A DNA stretch of 64,000 bases from Bifidobacterium sp. ESL0769. GTDB taxonomy: Bacteria; Actinomycetota; Actinomycetes; Actinomycetales; Bifidobacteriaceae. The notes below the pieces were generated by a model that saw nothing but the letters and a program-made list of their open reading frames with translations, had not been told where the DNA came from and searched no databases. Location of the stretch: the NCBI RefSeq assembly GCF_029395495.1, contig NZ_CP113918.1:496001-560000 (forward strand), written 5' to 3'. Made by a program: the position numbers and the translations under genes. Within the stretch, counting starts at the first letter, position 1, and each line of letters opens with the position of its first letter. This document shows, piece after piece, positions 41,830-50,628 of the stretch.

Positions 41830-42966
41830 ATGGCGATTATGCGAGGGCCTGGAAGTTCTGAGGACGAACGTCGATTTAGCGAGGAAGCCGTCTACCCCGA
41901 AACCGTGGATGTCAACATCCGCCAGCTTGATCCGATTCCCGCACCTCGCGCGTTTCTAAAGGAAACTCCACTGACCAAGCCGATGAGCGATTTGGTTCTA
42001 AAGTCTCGTCAGGAAATCCGCGACATTCTGCATGGCCGCGATGACCGCCTGCTTGTCATCGTCGGCCCTTGCTCGATTCATGACCCGAAGGCGGCGAAAG
42101 ATTATGCGCAACGTCTGGCGAAGGCCAATGAAGAGCTCAAAGACCGTCTGATGATTGTCATGCGTGTGTATTTTGAAAAGCCGCGCACTACCGTGGGTTG
42201 GAAGGGTCTGATTAACGATCCAGATCTCGATGGCGAATTCAATATTCGCAAAGGCATGCATTTGGCTCGCAAGGTGCTTTCCGACGTACTGGAGCTTGGT
42301 CTGCCCGCCGCCACCGAATGGCTTGATCCGATTTCTCCGCAATATCTCTGCGATATGGTCAGCTGGGGGGCCATCGGCGCGCGCAACACGGAAAGCCAGG
42401 TCCATCGCGAGCTGGCCAGCGGCATGTCGATGCCTATCGGTTTCAAAAACTCGACCGACGGTTCGGTGAAGGTCGCCGCCGATTCCTGCTACGCCGTGGC
42501 CAACGAGCACCATTTCCTTTCCATCAACCTCGACGGCCGCGTGATTTCCGCGGAAACCAAGGGCAATCCGGACTGCCACATCGTCCTGCGTGGCTCGAAC
42601 GAAGGTCCCAACTACGACGCAAAGTCCGTGGCGGAAGCGCTGGAAACGTTGAAGCAATCCAAGGTCACCGGCCCCAGTGAGCACGGCCTGGTCATCGACG
42701 CCGCTCATGGCAACTGTGGCAAGGACGAAGTGCGTGAGGCCGAGGTGATTGAGGAGATCGCTACACGTCTGGCCAAGGGCGAGCCTGGAATCTTCGGTGT
42801 GATGATGGAAAGCAACATCCGTGGAGGCCACCAGTCTCCCGCGCCGCTCGACCAGCTGGTCTACGGCCGCTCCATCACCGATTCCTGCATCTCCTGGGAC
42901 CGCACCAACGAGCTGCTTCACACTCTCGCCGATGCCGTCACCTCCCGCCGCAAGCTCGACCGCTGA
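41830..42966 (+). CDS. aroG: DAHP synthase, class I (first copy)
   Basis: The enzyme joins phosphoenolpyruvate and erythrose-4-phosphate to DAHP, the first step to aromatic amino acids. Seen motifs are VGPCSIHDPKAA, GWKGLINDPDLDG, IGARNTESQVHRELASG and GLVIDAAHGNCGKD. It is of the AroF/G/H type with about 378 residues. ATG at 41830 is preferred because AGGAGG lies five bases before it; 41827 is also ATG. A second copy follows 152 bases later. Which amino acid inhibits it cannot be told from sequence, and the symbol suffix is arbitrary. Confidence 0.93.
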   Translation: MAIMRGPGSSEDERRFSEEAVYPETVDVNIRQLDPIPAPRAFLKETPLTKPMSDLVLKSRQEIRDILHGRDDRLLVIVGPCSIHDPKAAKDYAQRLAKANEELKDRLMIVMRVYFEKPRTTVGWKGLINDPDLDGEFNIRKGMHLARKVLSDVLELGLPAATEWLDPISPQYLCDMVSWGAIGARNTESQVHRELASGMSMPIGFKNSTDGSVKVAADSCYAVANEHHFLSINLDGRVISAETKGNPDCHIVLRGSNEGPNYDAKSVAEALETLKQSKVTGPSEHGLVIDAAHGNCGKDEVREAEVIEEIATRLAKGEPGIFGVMMESNIRGGHQSPAPLDQLVYGRSITDSCISWDRTNELLHTLADAVTSRRKLDR

Positions 42967-42982
42967 GTAAAACGTTACTGAG

Positions 42983-43022
42983 GAGAAAAGCACTTTTTAT
43001 GGTCTATTTTGGTGCTTTTCTC
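42983..43022. repeat. Single GAGAAAAGCAC hairpin between the DAHP synthase genes
   Basis: GAGAAAAGCAC pairs perfectly with GTGCTTTTCTC over 11 bp. The same arms recur in the 58.5-kb array. It may end the first DAHP synthase transcript. Confidence 0.7.
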
Positions 43023-43118
43023 ATGCAATCGAATCCTGACTCGGTTATGGTTGGGCTATGCTTTGCTGGCGCTATGATCGGTATATTGGCAATGGGCTAG
43101 TAAATATCGGAAACGACT

Positions 43119-44360
43119 ATGGAGAAGGACTTGGGGATGGGGAACGCAGAAAACGAGCCGAATGGCAATCTTGAAAATGATCAGAACGTCGACGACGCCA
43201 AAAACCGTGCGGCCTTCGAAAAGGCGCTGAAAAACGGCGAGAACCCGCTGAAGGTAGCCGGAGTAAAACGCTGGGAAGACGAAGCCGGCGTCAACCGTAT
43301 CGTCAACCGCCGCGTTTTCGAGCTCGAGCCGCTGCCCACACCGGCAGATGTGCTTTCGAGCATGCCGTTGAGCGCTGAGGCGACGGATCTCGTCATCCGT
43401 TCGCGGGACGAGATCCGCAACTGTCTCTACGGCAAGGACGACAGGTTGCTCGTTATCGCCGGCCCCTGTTCCATCCACGACCCACAAGCTGCGCTGGATT
43501 ACGCCCATCGCCTCGCCAAAATGAAGGACGAGCTTGGTGACCGTCTTCTGATTGTAATGCGCGTCTATTTCGAGAAGCCGCGCACCACTGTCGGCTGGAA
43601 GGGCCTGATCAACGATCCGGATCTTGACGGCAGCCACAACATCAAGAAGGGGCTGCTGCTCGCGCGCAAGATCCTGCTCGGCGTGCTCGACGAGGGCGTG
43701 GCCGCTGCGACGGAATTCCTTGAACCGACCAGTCCGCAATACATTTCCGACGCCGTGAGCTGGGGCGTTATCGGCGCGCGCAACACCGAATCGCAGATTC
43801 ACCGCCAGCTGGCCAGCGGGCTTTCGATGCCCATCGGCTTCAAAAACGCGACTGACGGCTCGGTCAAGGCCGCCATCGACGGCTGCTATACGGCCACCCA
43901 GCAGCATACCTTCTTCGGCATCGATCATCTCGGCCGGGCCAGCGCTGTCGAAACGTTGGGCAATCCCGATTGCCACGTCGTGCTGCGCGGTTCCTCGCAC
44001 GGTCCGAATTATGATGCCGAATCTGTCCAGGAAGCGATGCGATCCATCCGCGGCGAAATGCCCGAAGGCTCCGCCGCTTGCCATGGCCTCATCATCGATT
44101 GCTCGCACGGCAATTCCGGCAAGGATGAGATACGCCAGGCCGAGGTCGCCCGAGAGTTGGCCGGGCGCATCGCCACCGGCGAGCCCGATATCACCGGGCT
44201 CATGATGGAAAGCAACATCCTTGGCGGCAACCAGCCCGCCGCCCCGCTTTCGCAGCTCGAATACGGCAAGTCGATCACCGACAAGTGCATCGCCTGGCCT
44301 GAAACGGAGCGCCTGCTTCGCGAGCTTGCCAACGCCGTCGACGTTCGTCGCGGTGCGTGA
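43119..44360 (+). CDS. aroF: DAHP synthase, class I (second copy)
   Basis: This paralogue shares the motifs AGPCSIHDPQAA, GWKGLINDPDLDG, VIGARNTESQIHRQLASG and LIIDCSHGNSGKD. It has a longer, acidic Asn/Glu-rich N-terminus of about 35 residues. The true start may be the ATG at 43137, which has AGAAGGA at a better distance. Two adjacent copies usually allow separate feedback control by tyrosine and phenylalanine. The suffix of the symbol is not proven. Confidence 0.9.
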   Translation: MEKDLGMGNAENEPNGNLENDQNVDDAKNRAAFEKALKNGENPLKVAGVKRWEDEAGVNRIVNRRVFELEPLPTPADVLSSMPLSAEATDLVIRSRDEIRNCLYGKDDRLLVIAGPCSIHDPQAALDYAHRLAKMKDELGDRLLIVMRVYFEKPRTTVGWKGLINDPDLDGSHNIKKGLLLARKILLGVLDEGVAAATEFLEPTSPQYISDAVSWGVIGARNTESQIHRQLASGLSMPIGFKNATDGSVKAAIDGCYTATQQHTFFGIDHLGRASAVETLGNPDCHVVLRGSSHGPNYDAESVQEAMRSIRGEMPEGSAACHGLIIDCSHGNSGKDEIRQAEVARELAGRIATGEPDITGLMMESNILGGNQPAAPLSQLEYGKSITDKCIAWPETERLLRELANAVDVRRGA

Positions 44361-44498
44361 AACTGTATCTTATGTAATACTCTGTATGATGTTTTCGGCG
44401 CGGGATTTTGCTGGAAATGTCATATCGACGTCTGAATATACTTGAAAACAGTTATGCCTGAAAACAACTTTGCTCGAAATAACGAGAAACGAGGAATT

Positions 44499-45191
44499 AT
44501 GAAGACCGTTGCCATCATCGGAGCCATGGAAGAGGAAGTCGCGCTGATCGCCAAGTCGCTGAACGATGTCAAGCACAACAAGACCGCGAGCCTCGACATC
44601 AACGTCGGCACGATCTCCGCCAAGTCCGGCGAAGAGATCACGGTCGCCGCGACGGTGGGCGGTATGGGTTTGGTCAACGCAGCCGCCACCACGCAGTGCC
44701 TTATCGACAACTACCATCCAGACGCCGTCATTTTCTCAGGCATCGCCGGTTCGCTTAACAAGTCCATGCATATCGACGACGTTGTGCTCGGCGGCACCCT
44801 GTGTTACCTCGATTCCGATATGCGCATGATTGCTCAATGGAAGCCTGAAACCGAGGAATTCCACAGTGATCAGCACCTGCTCGACGTGGCGAACGCGGCG
44901 CTCGACGAGCTGGGCATTCACCACATGACCGGCGTGATCGCATCCGGCAACAATTTCATCGGCACTCCTGAAGCCGCTGCCGTGGTCGCCGAAAAGACGC
45001 ACGCCGACGCCGTGGAGATGGAAGGTGCGGCCGTGGCCCACGTCGCCGCCCGCAACGACGTTCCGGCGTTGGTCATCCGTGCGCTTTCCGATGAAGCCGA
45101 CACGACCTACGAGCAGTTCAAGGAATTCGATATCTCCGAGTACGCGGATACCGCCGCGCGTCTTGCCGTCGATATCGTCACCCGTCTGTAG
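44499..45191 (+). CDS. mtnN: 5'-methylthioadenosine / S-adenosylhomocysteine nucleosidase
   Basis: The 230-residue enzyme cleaves MTA and SAH, clearing SAM by-products and feeding autoinducer-2 synthesis. Motifs are IIGAMEEEV with catalytic Glu, TVGGMGLVNAAATTQ, NNFIGTP, VEMEGAAVAHVA and the catalytic Asp in RALSDEAD. GAGGA precedes ATG 44499, which is preferred to an upstream in-frame ATG. A hairpin with T residues ends the gene. Confidence 0.96.
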   Translation: MKTVAIIGAMEEEVALIAKSLNDVKHNKTASLDINVGTISAKSGEEITVAATVGGMGLVNAAATTQCLIDNYHPDAVIFSGIAGSLNKSMHIDDVVLGGTLCYLDSDMRMIAQWKPETEEFHSDQHLLDVANAALDELGIHHMTGVIASGNNFIGTPEAAAVVAEKTHADAVEMEGAAVAHVAARNDVPALVIRALSDEADTTYEQFKEFDISEYADTAARLAVDIVTRL

Positions 45192-45261
45192 AAAGTAACG
45201 GTGGTTTCCTGCCATCCCATTTGTTCGCCCAATGAGAACACTGAAAGTTCCGGAAATGCTT

Positions 45262-45300
45262 GTCAACGCCGATTCCGATTGAAAAGGTCGGCGTTTTGAC
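45262..45300 (+). terminator. Terminator after mtnN
   Basis: AACGCCGA pairs with TCGGCGTT, followed by TT; outer GTCAA/TTGAC lengthen the stem. The rest of the 346-base gap holds a small TAACGG/CCGTTA hairpin and the pstS control region. Confidence 0.65.
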
Positions 45301-45407
45301 GAGTGCCTAGTCGGCTGTCCCGTAACGGTTTCGCCGTTATGTAATACGTTGAAAATATTACAATGACAATCTTTACAGGTCAATAAATCCCTGCCAAAAA
45401 GCAAAAA

Positions 45408-45458
45408 GGTCGGTTTCGGTTTTGCTGCAAGGTCGGCGGCAAAATTCCCGATTGGTCG
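45408..45458 (+). promoter_or_regulatory. Three GGTCGG direct repeats upstream of pstS
   Basis: GGTCGG occurs at 45408, 45431 and 45453, 23 and 22 bases apart, about two helical turns each, ending 45 bases before the pstS -35 box. Such phasing suits an activator of the PhoP type, although the known PHO box sequence is not obvious. Confidence 0.4.
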
Positions 45459-45502
45459 GCACGCAGGTTTGCAAACGCAACTAAAAAACCGCAGAATGTC
45501 TA

Positions 45503-45531
45503 GTGACCGACGGCAGACCTTCTGCCATAAT
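45503..45531 (+). promoter_or_regulatory. pstS promoter, possibly giving a leaderless mRNA
   Basis: GTGACC (45503-45508), a 17-base spacer and CATAAT (45526-45531) would start transcription near 45538, which is the GTG of pstS. Confidence 0.45.
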
Positions 45532-45537
45532 GAAACG

Positions 45538-46671
45538 GTGAGCAACATCATGCACAGCACTAAGCTGAAGCGCCTCATCGCTGTTGTTTCCTCATTCGCG
45601 ATGATGGCTGCACTTTCGGCCTGCGGTGACAATACCCCGGCCGATTCCTCCAGTGCATCCAAAGGCAAGAATTCCGGCATTTCCGGTGAATTCCACGGTG
45701 CCGGCGCTTCCTCGCAGCAGGGGGCTGTGGAGGCTTGGATCGCGACGTACCAAAATCACAACCGCAACGCGAAAATCGCTTATAACCCTTCGGGTTCTGG
45801 GGCAGGTGTGAGCACGTTCCTGACCGGTGCTACCGCTTGGGCGGGAACCGACGCTCCGTTGAACGACCAGCAGATTGAGCAGTCCAAAGCCATCTGCAAG
45901 TCTGGCAGCGCATTCGACGTGCCGGTCTACGTTTCGCCAATCGCCGTGATGTTCAATCTCAAAGGCGTTTCCGGTCAGGGCAAGCATCTCAACATGGACG
46001 CTGCGGTCATCGCGCGTATCTTTGACGGAAAAATCACCCAATGGAATGACGAGGCCATCAAGGCTGAAAATCCGAAGGTCAATCTGCCTGCCACGCCGAT
46101 TACCGTGGTCCATCGTTCCGACAAGTCCGGGACGACCAACAACTTCACTTCGTATTTGAAGGCTGCGGCGCCGAATGATTGGGGTTTCCAGCCGCAGGAA
46201 AACTGGCCGAACGAGGTCGGACAAGCCGCGAAAGGCACCGACGGTGTGGTCAGCAGCATCGGACAGGCCGACGGCACCATCGGTTATGCGGACCTTGCCA
46301 AGGCCGGTACTTTCGGCACGGTTTCGGTCAAGGTCGGAGCCGATTACGTCGCGCCCGCCGCTGATGCTGCCGCAAAAACCGTGAACGCCTCGCCGCTGCA
46401 TGCAGTGCCCAAAGGCAGCAAACGCGTGGTGGTGAACGTCGATTATGCCACCACCGTCGCGGGCGACTATCCGATTGTCTCTTCCTCGTATGCCGTGGCA
46501 TGCCCGGCGTATAAGGACGCGAAAACCGGCGCGTTCGTGCGCGACTGGTTGAGTTATGTCTTGAGCGACAGCGGCCAGAAGGTCGCAGCGGACAATACGG
46601 GCTCGGCCGCGCTCGGGGGAGCGTTGACGCAGAAGGCTCTGAAATCCGTGAGTGCTATACAAGCGAAATGA
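45538..46671 (+). CDS. pstS: Phosphate ABC transporter substrate-binding lipoprotein
   Basis: This is the exported phosphate-binding component. A signal peptide ends in the lipobox ALSAC, so the mature protein is lipid-anchored. The phosphate-binding elements GAGASSQQG, NPSGSGAGVSTFL and HRSDKSGTTNNF are all clear. Start: GTG at 45538 (no Shine-Dalgarno, likely first base of the mRNA) or ATG at 45550. It leads the pstSCAB cluster, but a 241-base repeat-containing spacer separates it from pstC. Confidence 0.94.
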   Translation: MSNIMHSTKLKRLIAVVSSFAMMAALSACGDNTPADSSSASKGKNSGISGEFHGAGASSQQGAVEAWIATYQNHNRNAKIAYNPSGSGAGVSTFLTGATAWAGTDAPLNDQQIEQSKAICKSGSAFDVPVYVSPIAVMFNLKGVSGQGKHLNMDAAVIARIFDGKITQWNDEAIKAENPKVNLPATPITVVHRSDKSGTTNNFTSYLKAAAPNDWGFQPQENWPNEVGQAAKGTDGVVSSIGQADGTIGYADLAKAGTFGTVSVKVGADYVAPAADAAAKTVNASPLHAVPKGSKRVVVNVDYATTVAGDYPIVSSSYAVACPAYKDAKTGAFVRDWLSYVLSDSGQKVAADNTGSAALGGALTQKALKSVSAIQAK

Positions 46672-46690
46672 TTTGTGGACGGTAGACGAG

Positions 46691-46766
46691 TAATCAAGTA
46701 ATCGGATAACTGAATAACTGAATGCATAACTTCACAACGAAATAACCGAGTAACCGAATAATCGAA
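46691..46766. repeat. Degenerate 8-bp tandem repeat between pstS and pstC
   Basis: Seven octamers resembling TAACTGAA, TAACCGAA or TAATCGAA occur in two blocks (46691-46722 and 46743-46766) in phase, separated by 20 bases. The surrounding spacer is AT-rich and has no gene. Confidence 0.65.
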
Positions 46767-46912
46767 ACTACTAATAATCAGTACAAAGAAATAATTCAAT
46801 AGAAACACGACCGACCAACCGATACATCCTTGTTTCGTGGAAACTGGTTGGCGGCAAAAACGTAAAGCCGATTCGGCTGGCTTCGAACTTCGAACGTTAC
46901 GTAAGGAAAAGC

Positions 46913-47974
46913 ATGGCGAATACATCTGAAAGCAGTAGCGCGGGGCAGGCGATGCCCGTGGCTGTCGGCCAGATTAGCGCAGGTTTAAGCGCTCCTGGTG
47001 GGGGCGGTACAGACGGTCGTCGCAATGGCCTTGATTTCAGTGAAGCCAAACCAAGCCGGCACAGCCAAGACAAGATTTTTCACGCAGTGGCCGTTGGCTG
47101 CGGGGCCTTGATATTGGTGGCGCTGGGCGCGGTGGTGCTCTTCTTGCTGCTGCGAGCCTGGCCAATTTTCGCCGGCCCTCAGGCCAAGACCTCTGCGGTT
47201 TTCGCCTCCCTGAGCGGCGGCAAGGCGCACGGGTTCTGGCAATATGTCGGGCCTCTGGTTTTCGGTACTGTGGTGATTGCGGCGCTTGCGTTGGCAATCG
47301 CCTTTTTTATCGCCGTCGGCGTGGCCTTGTTCATCACCTTCTATGCGCGCAAACGTATCCGTACCGTGCTCAATTATGTCGTTGATTTGCTGGCTGCGAT
47401 ACCCTCGGTGATTTACGGCCTGTGGGGTGCGCTGGTGTTGGTTCCGGCGATGTATCCTTTCTGGAACTGGGTGAGCGTTCACTTGGGCTGGATTCCGCTT
47501 TTCGCCGGACCTGCCGCCAACCCGCCGCGCACCGTCGCCAGTGCCGCGGTGATCCTGGCCATCATGATTATGCCTATCATCACCTCGATGACCCGTGACA
47601 TTTTCGCGGCCACTCCGCGCCTCAACCAGGAGGCGGCGCTCGCGCTAGGCGCCACTAAATGGGAGATGATCAAGCTGACTGCCTTGCCATTCGCGAAGTC
47701 TGGTATGGTGTCGGCCTCAATGCTCGCGCTTGGACGCGCTCTGGGGGAGACGATGGCCGTGATGATGGTGCTTTCGCCGGGCATGACCTATTCATGGCAC
47801 TGGCTGCAGGCTTCGAAAAGCCAGACCATCGCCGCCAACATCGCCGCGCAATATCCCGAAGCTGATTCGCTCGGCGTTTCCGCGCTGATTGCCACCGGCT
47901 TGGTCCTGTTCGTCATCACATTCGTGGTCAATCTGCTCGCCCGACGCATCACAAGGAAGGGAGGTGCGCGATGA
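46913..47974 (+). CDS. pstC: Phosphate ABC transporter permease
   Basis: This 353-residue inner-membrane component has six predicted helices: the first near residues 58-82 and the others between 105 and 345. The permease EAA-like loop is seen in NQEAALALGATKWEMIKLTALP. AAGGA precedes the ATG. The gene overlaps pstA by four bases (ATGA), indicating coupled translation. Confidence 0.95.
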   Translation: MANTSESSSAGQAMPVAVGQISAGLSAPGGGGTDGRRNGLDFSEAKPSRHSQDKIFHAVAVGCGALILVALGAVVLFLLLRAWPIFAGPQAKTSAVFASLSGGKAHGFWQYVGPLVFGTVVIAALALAIAFFIAVGVALFITFYARKRIRTVLNYVVDLLAAIPSVIYGLWGALVLVPAMYPFWNWVSVHLGWIPLFAGPAANPPRTVASAAVILAIMIMPIITSMTRDIFAATPRLNQEAALALGATKWEMIKLTALPFAKSGMVSASMLALGRALGETMAVMMVLSPGMTYSWHWLQASKSQTIAANIAAQYPEADSLGVSALIATGLVLFVITFVVNLLARRITRKGGAR

Positions 47975-49350
47975 GGCTGGAAAAGGATAATACTGGGAAT
48001 ACTGGGAATACTGGGAATGCCGGGAACGCTTGGAATCCTGAAAATGCACGTATTGTGCGATCTGCTTTTGCCGATAGGTCGAGCCGTTTCGATGATGTCG
48101 CGGGACAGTCCTTTTCGAATGCTCCCGCGAAAACAGCGAAGCCGGAAGACTCTGTAACCGGTGAGGGCAGCTCTTCCTCGGATTCCCGGAATCGCAGCGG
48201 CTACGCCAAAGCTGAATCTGGAACAATACATTCTCTGCAAGCGGCAAGCAGCGAGTCCCGTACAAGCCTGAATCCCGGAGTTGTAGAAAACGCGTCGAAA
48301 GGTGCGGAAGTTTCCGGTAATGCAGTCTCAGCTGTTTCCACAAGCGCAGTTTCATCTCCTGTTATCAGCGTGGTCGCTGAAGCTTCAGAAGCCGCTGGTC
48401 CGACTCCGGATTTCTCGAAATTCAAGCCTTCGGAAGCGTTGCTCAAACAGCGTGAATGGAAGAGCCGGATTATGGCCGGGATTATCGGCCTCGCGTTCGT
48501 CGTCGCGATGATTCCGCTGATTTCCTTGCTCTGGACCACCATCGCGCGAGGTGTGAAACGGCTTAATCTCAACTTCCTCACTTTCAACATGTCCGGCGTC
48601 ATTGGTGGCATGCCCACGCCAACCGGAGGCCACGGCGGCATCGAGCACGCCATCACCGGCACGCTGGAGGTCACGCTTGGCGCGATGCTGATTTCGGTGC
48701 CGGTCGGCCTGATGTGCGCGATCTATCTAACCGAATACGCGCGCGGTAGTAAATTCGCCAAAGCCATCTCGCTCTTGGTAAACGTGATGAGCGGCATTCC
48801 CTCGATTGTCGCCGGCCTGTTCGCCTTCTCGTTGTTTGCCATTCTCATGGGCCCGGGTGTTTCCAACGGTTTCGAAGGCTCGGTGGCGCTCTCGATTCTG
48901 ATGATTCCCACCGTGGTCAACTCCAGCGTCGAGATGCTACAGATCGTTCCCGATGACCTGCGCGAGGCCTCGTACGCGCTCGGCGTCACCAAATCTCGAA
49001 CCATCGTCAAAGTTGTTTTGCGCACCGCTCTTCCCGGCATCGTCTCCGGCGTCATTCTCGCCATCGCCCGCGTGATCGGCGAAACCGCGCCGCTCTTGAT
49101 GACCGCCGGATTCATCGTCACCACCAACTGGAACCTCTTCAGTGGCCAGATGACCACGCTGCCGGTCTTCGTCTACCAGGAATACAGCAAGATGTCCGTG
49201 ACCTGCCCGTCGAACGCCGGCCCAGGCTGCGTGGCGTCCATCCCGTCCGAACGTTCGTGGGCCGCGGCCCTTGTGCTCATTGCCATCGTGCTCGTTCTGA
49301 ATCTCATCGGTCGCTTGGTCCAGCATCTGTTCAGTGTGGAGACGAAATGA
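47971..49350 (+). CDS. pstA: Phosphate ABC transporter permease with long N-terminal extension
   Basis: The permease core begins near residue 167 (IMAGIIGLAFVVAMIP) and holds the usual helices and the loop REASYALGVTKSRTIVKVVL. The first ~165 residues are disordered and Ser/Asn/Ala-rich. They begin with Asn-Thr-Gly repeats coded by five in-frame 9-bp units (47992-48036). PstA is normally about 300 residues, so the 459-residue length is due to this extension. It may be a cytoplasmic docking or regulatory tail. Confidence 0.93.
   Translation: MRLEKDNTGNTGNTGNAGNAWNPENARIVRSAFADRSSRFDDVAGQSFSNAPAKTAKPEDSVTGEGSSSSDSRNRSGYAKAESGTIHSLQAASSESRTSLNPGVVENASKGAEVSGNAVSAVSTSAVSSPVISVVAEASEAAGPTPDFSKFKPSEALLKQREWKSRIMAGIIGLAFVVAMIPLISLLWTTIARGVKRLNLNFLTFNMSGVIGGMPTPTGGHGGIEHAITGTLEVTLGAMLISVPVGLMCAIYLTEYARGSKFAKAISLLVNVMSGIPSIVAGLFAFSLFAILMGPGVSNGFEGSVALSILMIPTVVNSSVEMLQIVPDDLREASYALGVTKSRTIVKVVLRTALPGIVSGVILAIARVIGETAPLLMTAGFIVTTNWNLFSGQMTTLPVFVYQEYSKMSVTCPSNAGPGCVASIPSERSWAAALVLIAIVLVLNLIGRLVQHLFSVETK
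47992..48036 (+). repeat. Five 9-bp tandem units inside pstA
   Basis: ACTGGGAAT is repeated three times exactly, then GCCGGGAAC and GCTTGGAAT. Copy-number change would keep the frame. Confidence 0.85.
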
Positions 49351-49404
49351 TGAGGGGCTGCATTGCGTGGGCAATCACCTATCGTGCCCCACTGGCCTCG
49401 GTGC

Positions 49405-49608
49405 GGAGCACTTTTCTGACGTTACTGTGTAAAAAGTGCATGTTGACTGCATCAAGGTGCACTTATCCGACGGTGGCGTGTGAAAAGTGCGTTTTGGGTT
49501 CGACAAAGTGCACTTTTCTAACGGTTGTGTGCGAAACATGCATTCTAGATTCTGTAAGGTGCACTTTTTGGACGGTAGCGTCTGAAAGATGCGCGCTACG
49601 TAAGAATA
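49405..49608. repeat. Four 51-bp tandem hairpin units between pstA and pstB
   Basis: Units start at 49405, 49456, 49507 and 49558, each exactly 51 bases. Each has GCACTTTT-like and AAAAGTGC-like arms around a conserved CGACGG-like loop; in unit 1 the eight-base arms pair perfectly. The frame through the array is open and would encode a 17-residue repeat, but I see no start signal. The array fills the 301-base gap between pstA and pstB. Confidence 0.88.
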
Positions 49609-49651
49609 ATACGGATTCCAATATAGATATCAACAATGAAAGCAGGTCAGC

Positions 49652-50431
49652 ATGGGCCAACGCATCGATGTCGAACATCTGAACGTCTACTACGGCGATT
49701 TTCTGGCCGTCCAGGACGTCAACATCAACATTCAGGCCAATAAAGTCACCGCATTCATCGGCCCGTCCGGTTGCGGCAAATCCACCGTTTTGCGCACGCT
49801 CGACCGTATGCATGAGATCACGCCGGGTGCGCGCGTGGAAGGCAAGGTGCTGCTCGACGGTCACGACCTCTACGCCAAGGGCGTCGACCCGGTGGCCGTA
49901 CGCCGCGACGTCGGCATGGTCTTCCAGAAGGCCAACCCGTTCCCGACTATGTCCATCCGCGAGAACGTCTTGGCCGGCATCCGCCTGAACAACCGGCACA
50001 TTTCCAAAACTGACGCCGACGATTTGGTGGAGTGGGCCTTGCGCGGGGCGAACCTGTGGAACGAGGTCAAAGACAGACTCGACAAGCCGGGCATCGGGCT
50101 TTCCGGCGGCCAGCAGCAGCGCCTGTGCATCGCCCGCGCCGTCGCCGTTCATCCTCAAGTGCTCCTGATGGACGAGCCGTGCTCCGCCCTCGACCCGATC
50201 TCCACGCTGGCCGTCGAGGATCTGATCAACGAGCTCAAGCGCGACTACACCATCGTCATCGTCACCCACAATATGCAGCAGGCCGCCCGCGTGGCCGACT
50301 ACACCGCCTTCTTCAACTTGAAGGCCGTCGGCAAGCCCGGTCACCTCGAGTATTTCGCCGACACCACCACGATGTTCAACAACCCGCAAAACGAGGAGGC
50401 CGAGCGCTACATCTCCGGTCGTTTCGGCTGA
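49652..50431 (+). CDS. pstB: Phosphate ABC transporter ATPase
   Basis: The 259-residue ATPase powers phosphate uptake. Walker [10 protein letters not shown], signature [14 protein letters not shown], Walker [14 protein letters not shown] and the switch His in IVIVTHNM are complete. It is separated from pstA by the 51-bp repeat array, so its expression may differ from that of the permeases. A stem of 13 pairs (50458-50503) follows. Confidence 0.97.
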   Translation: MGQRIDVEHLNVYYGDFLAVQDVNINIQANKVTAFIGPSGCGKSTVLRTLDRMHEITPGARVEGKVLLDGHDLYAKGVDPVAVRRDVGMVFQKANPFPTMSIRENVLAGIRLNNRHISKTDADDLVEWALRGANLWNEVKDRLDKPGIGLSGGQQQRLCIARAVAVHPQVLLMDEPCSALDPISTLAVEDLINELKRDYTIVIVTHNMQQAARVADYTAFFNLKAVGKPGHLEYFADTTTMFNNPQNEEAERYISGRFG

Positions 50432-50457
50432 GTTCGGTATGGATTTGGGCGGAAAGA

Positions 50458-50503
50458 CTGCGACATAAGGCCTTCGTAATCGGAGGATACGCCTTATTCG
50501 CAG
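50458..50503 (+). terminator. Hairpin after pstB
   Basis: CTGCGA and ATAAGGC pair with GCCTTAT and TCGCAG, with one bulged C. No T run follows. Confidence 0.45.
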
Positions 50504-50563
50504 CGTCTCTGAAAAGTTGAAGCCGGTTTCCCGGGTTCACTTTGCAGGACAAAACCGTGCGAT

Positions 50564-50592
50564 TTGACGAGGGATACGGAAAGTAGTATATT
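50564..50592 (+). promoter_or_regulatory. Promoter of the LacI-regulated sugar operon
   Basis: TTGACG (50564-50569), 17-base spacer and TATATT (50587-50592) make the best sigma-A promoter of the window. Confidence 0.7.
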
Positions 50593-50610
50593 TGTAATTA
50601 GCAATAAACA

Positions 50611-50620
50611 TAAACGTTTA
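50611..50620. promoter_or_regulatory. LacI-type operator
   Basis: The perfect palindrome TAAACGTTTA lies about 12 bases downstream of the expected transcription start and 8 bases before the regulator's ATG, a position fitting autorepression. Confidence 0.6.
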
Positions 50621-50628
50621 GGATTTCA

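Noticed and set aside
49257-49682. Open frame reading through the 51-bp repeats as a 17-residue Cys-rich repeat protein
   Set aside because: It starts inside pstA in another frame and has no ribosome binding site; the period of 51 alone keeps it open. Kept only as a remark.
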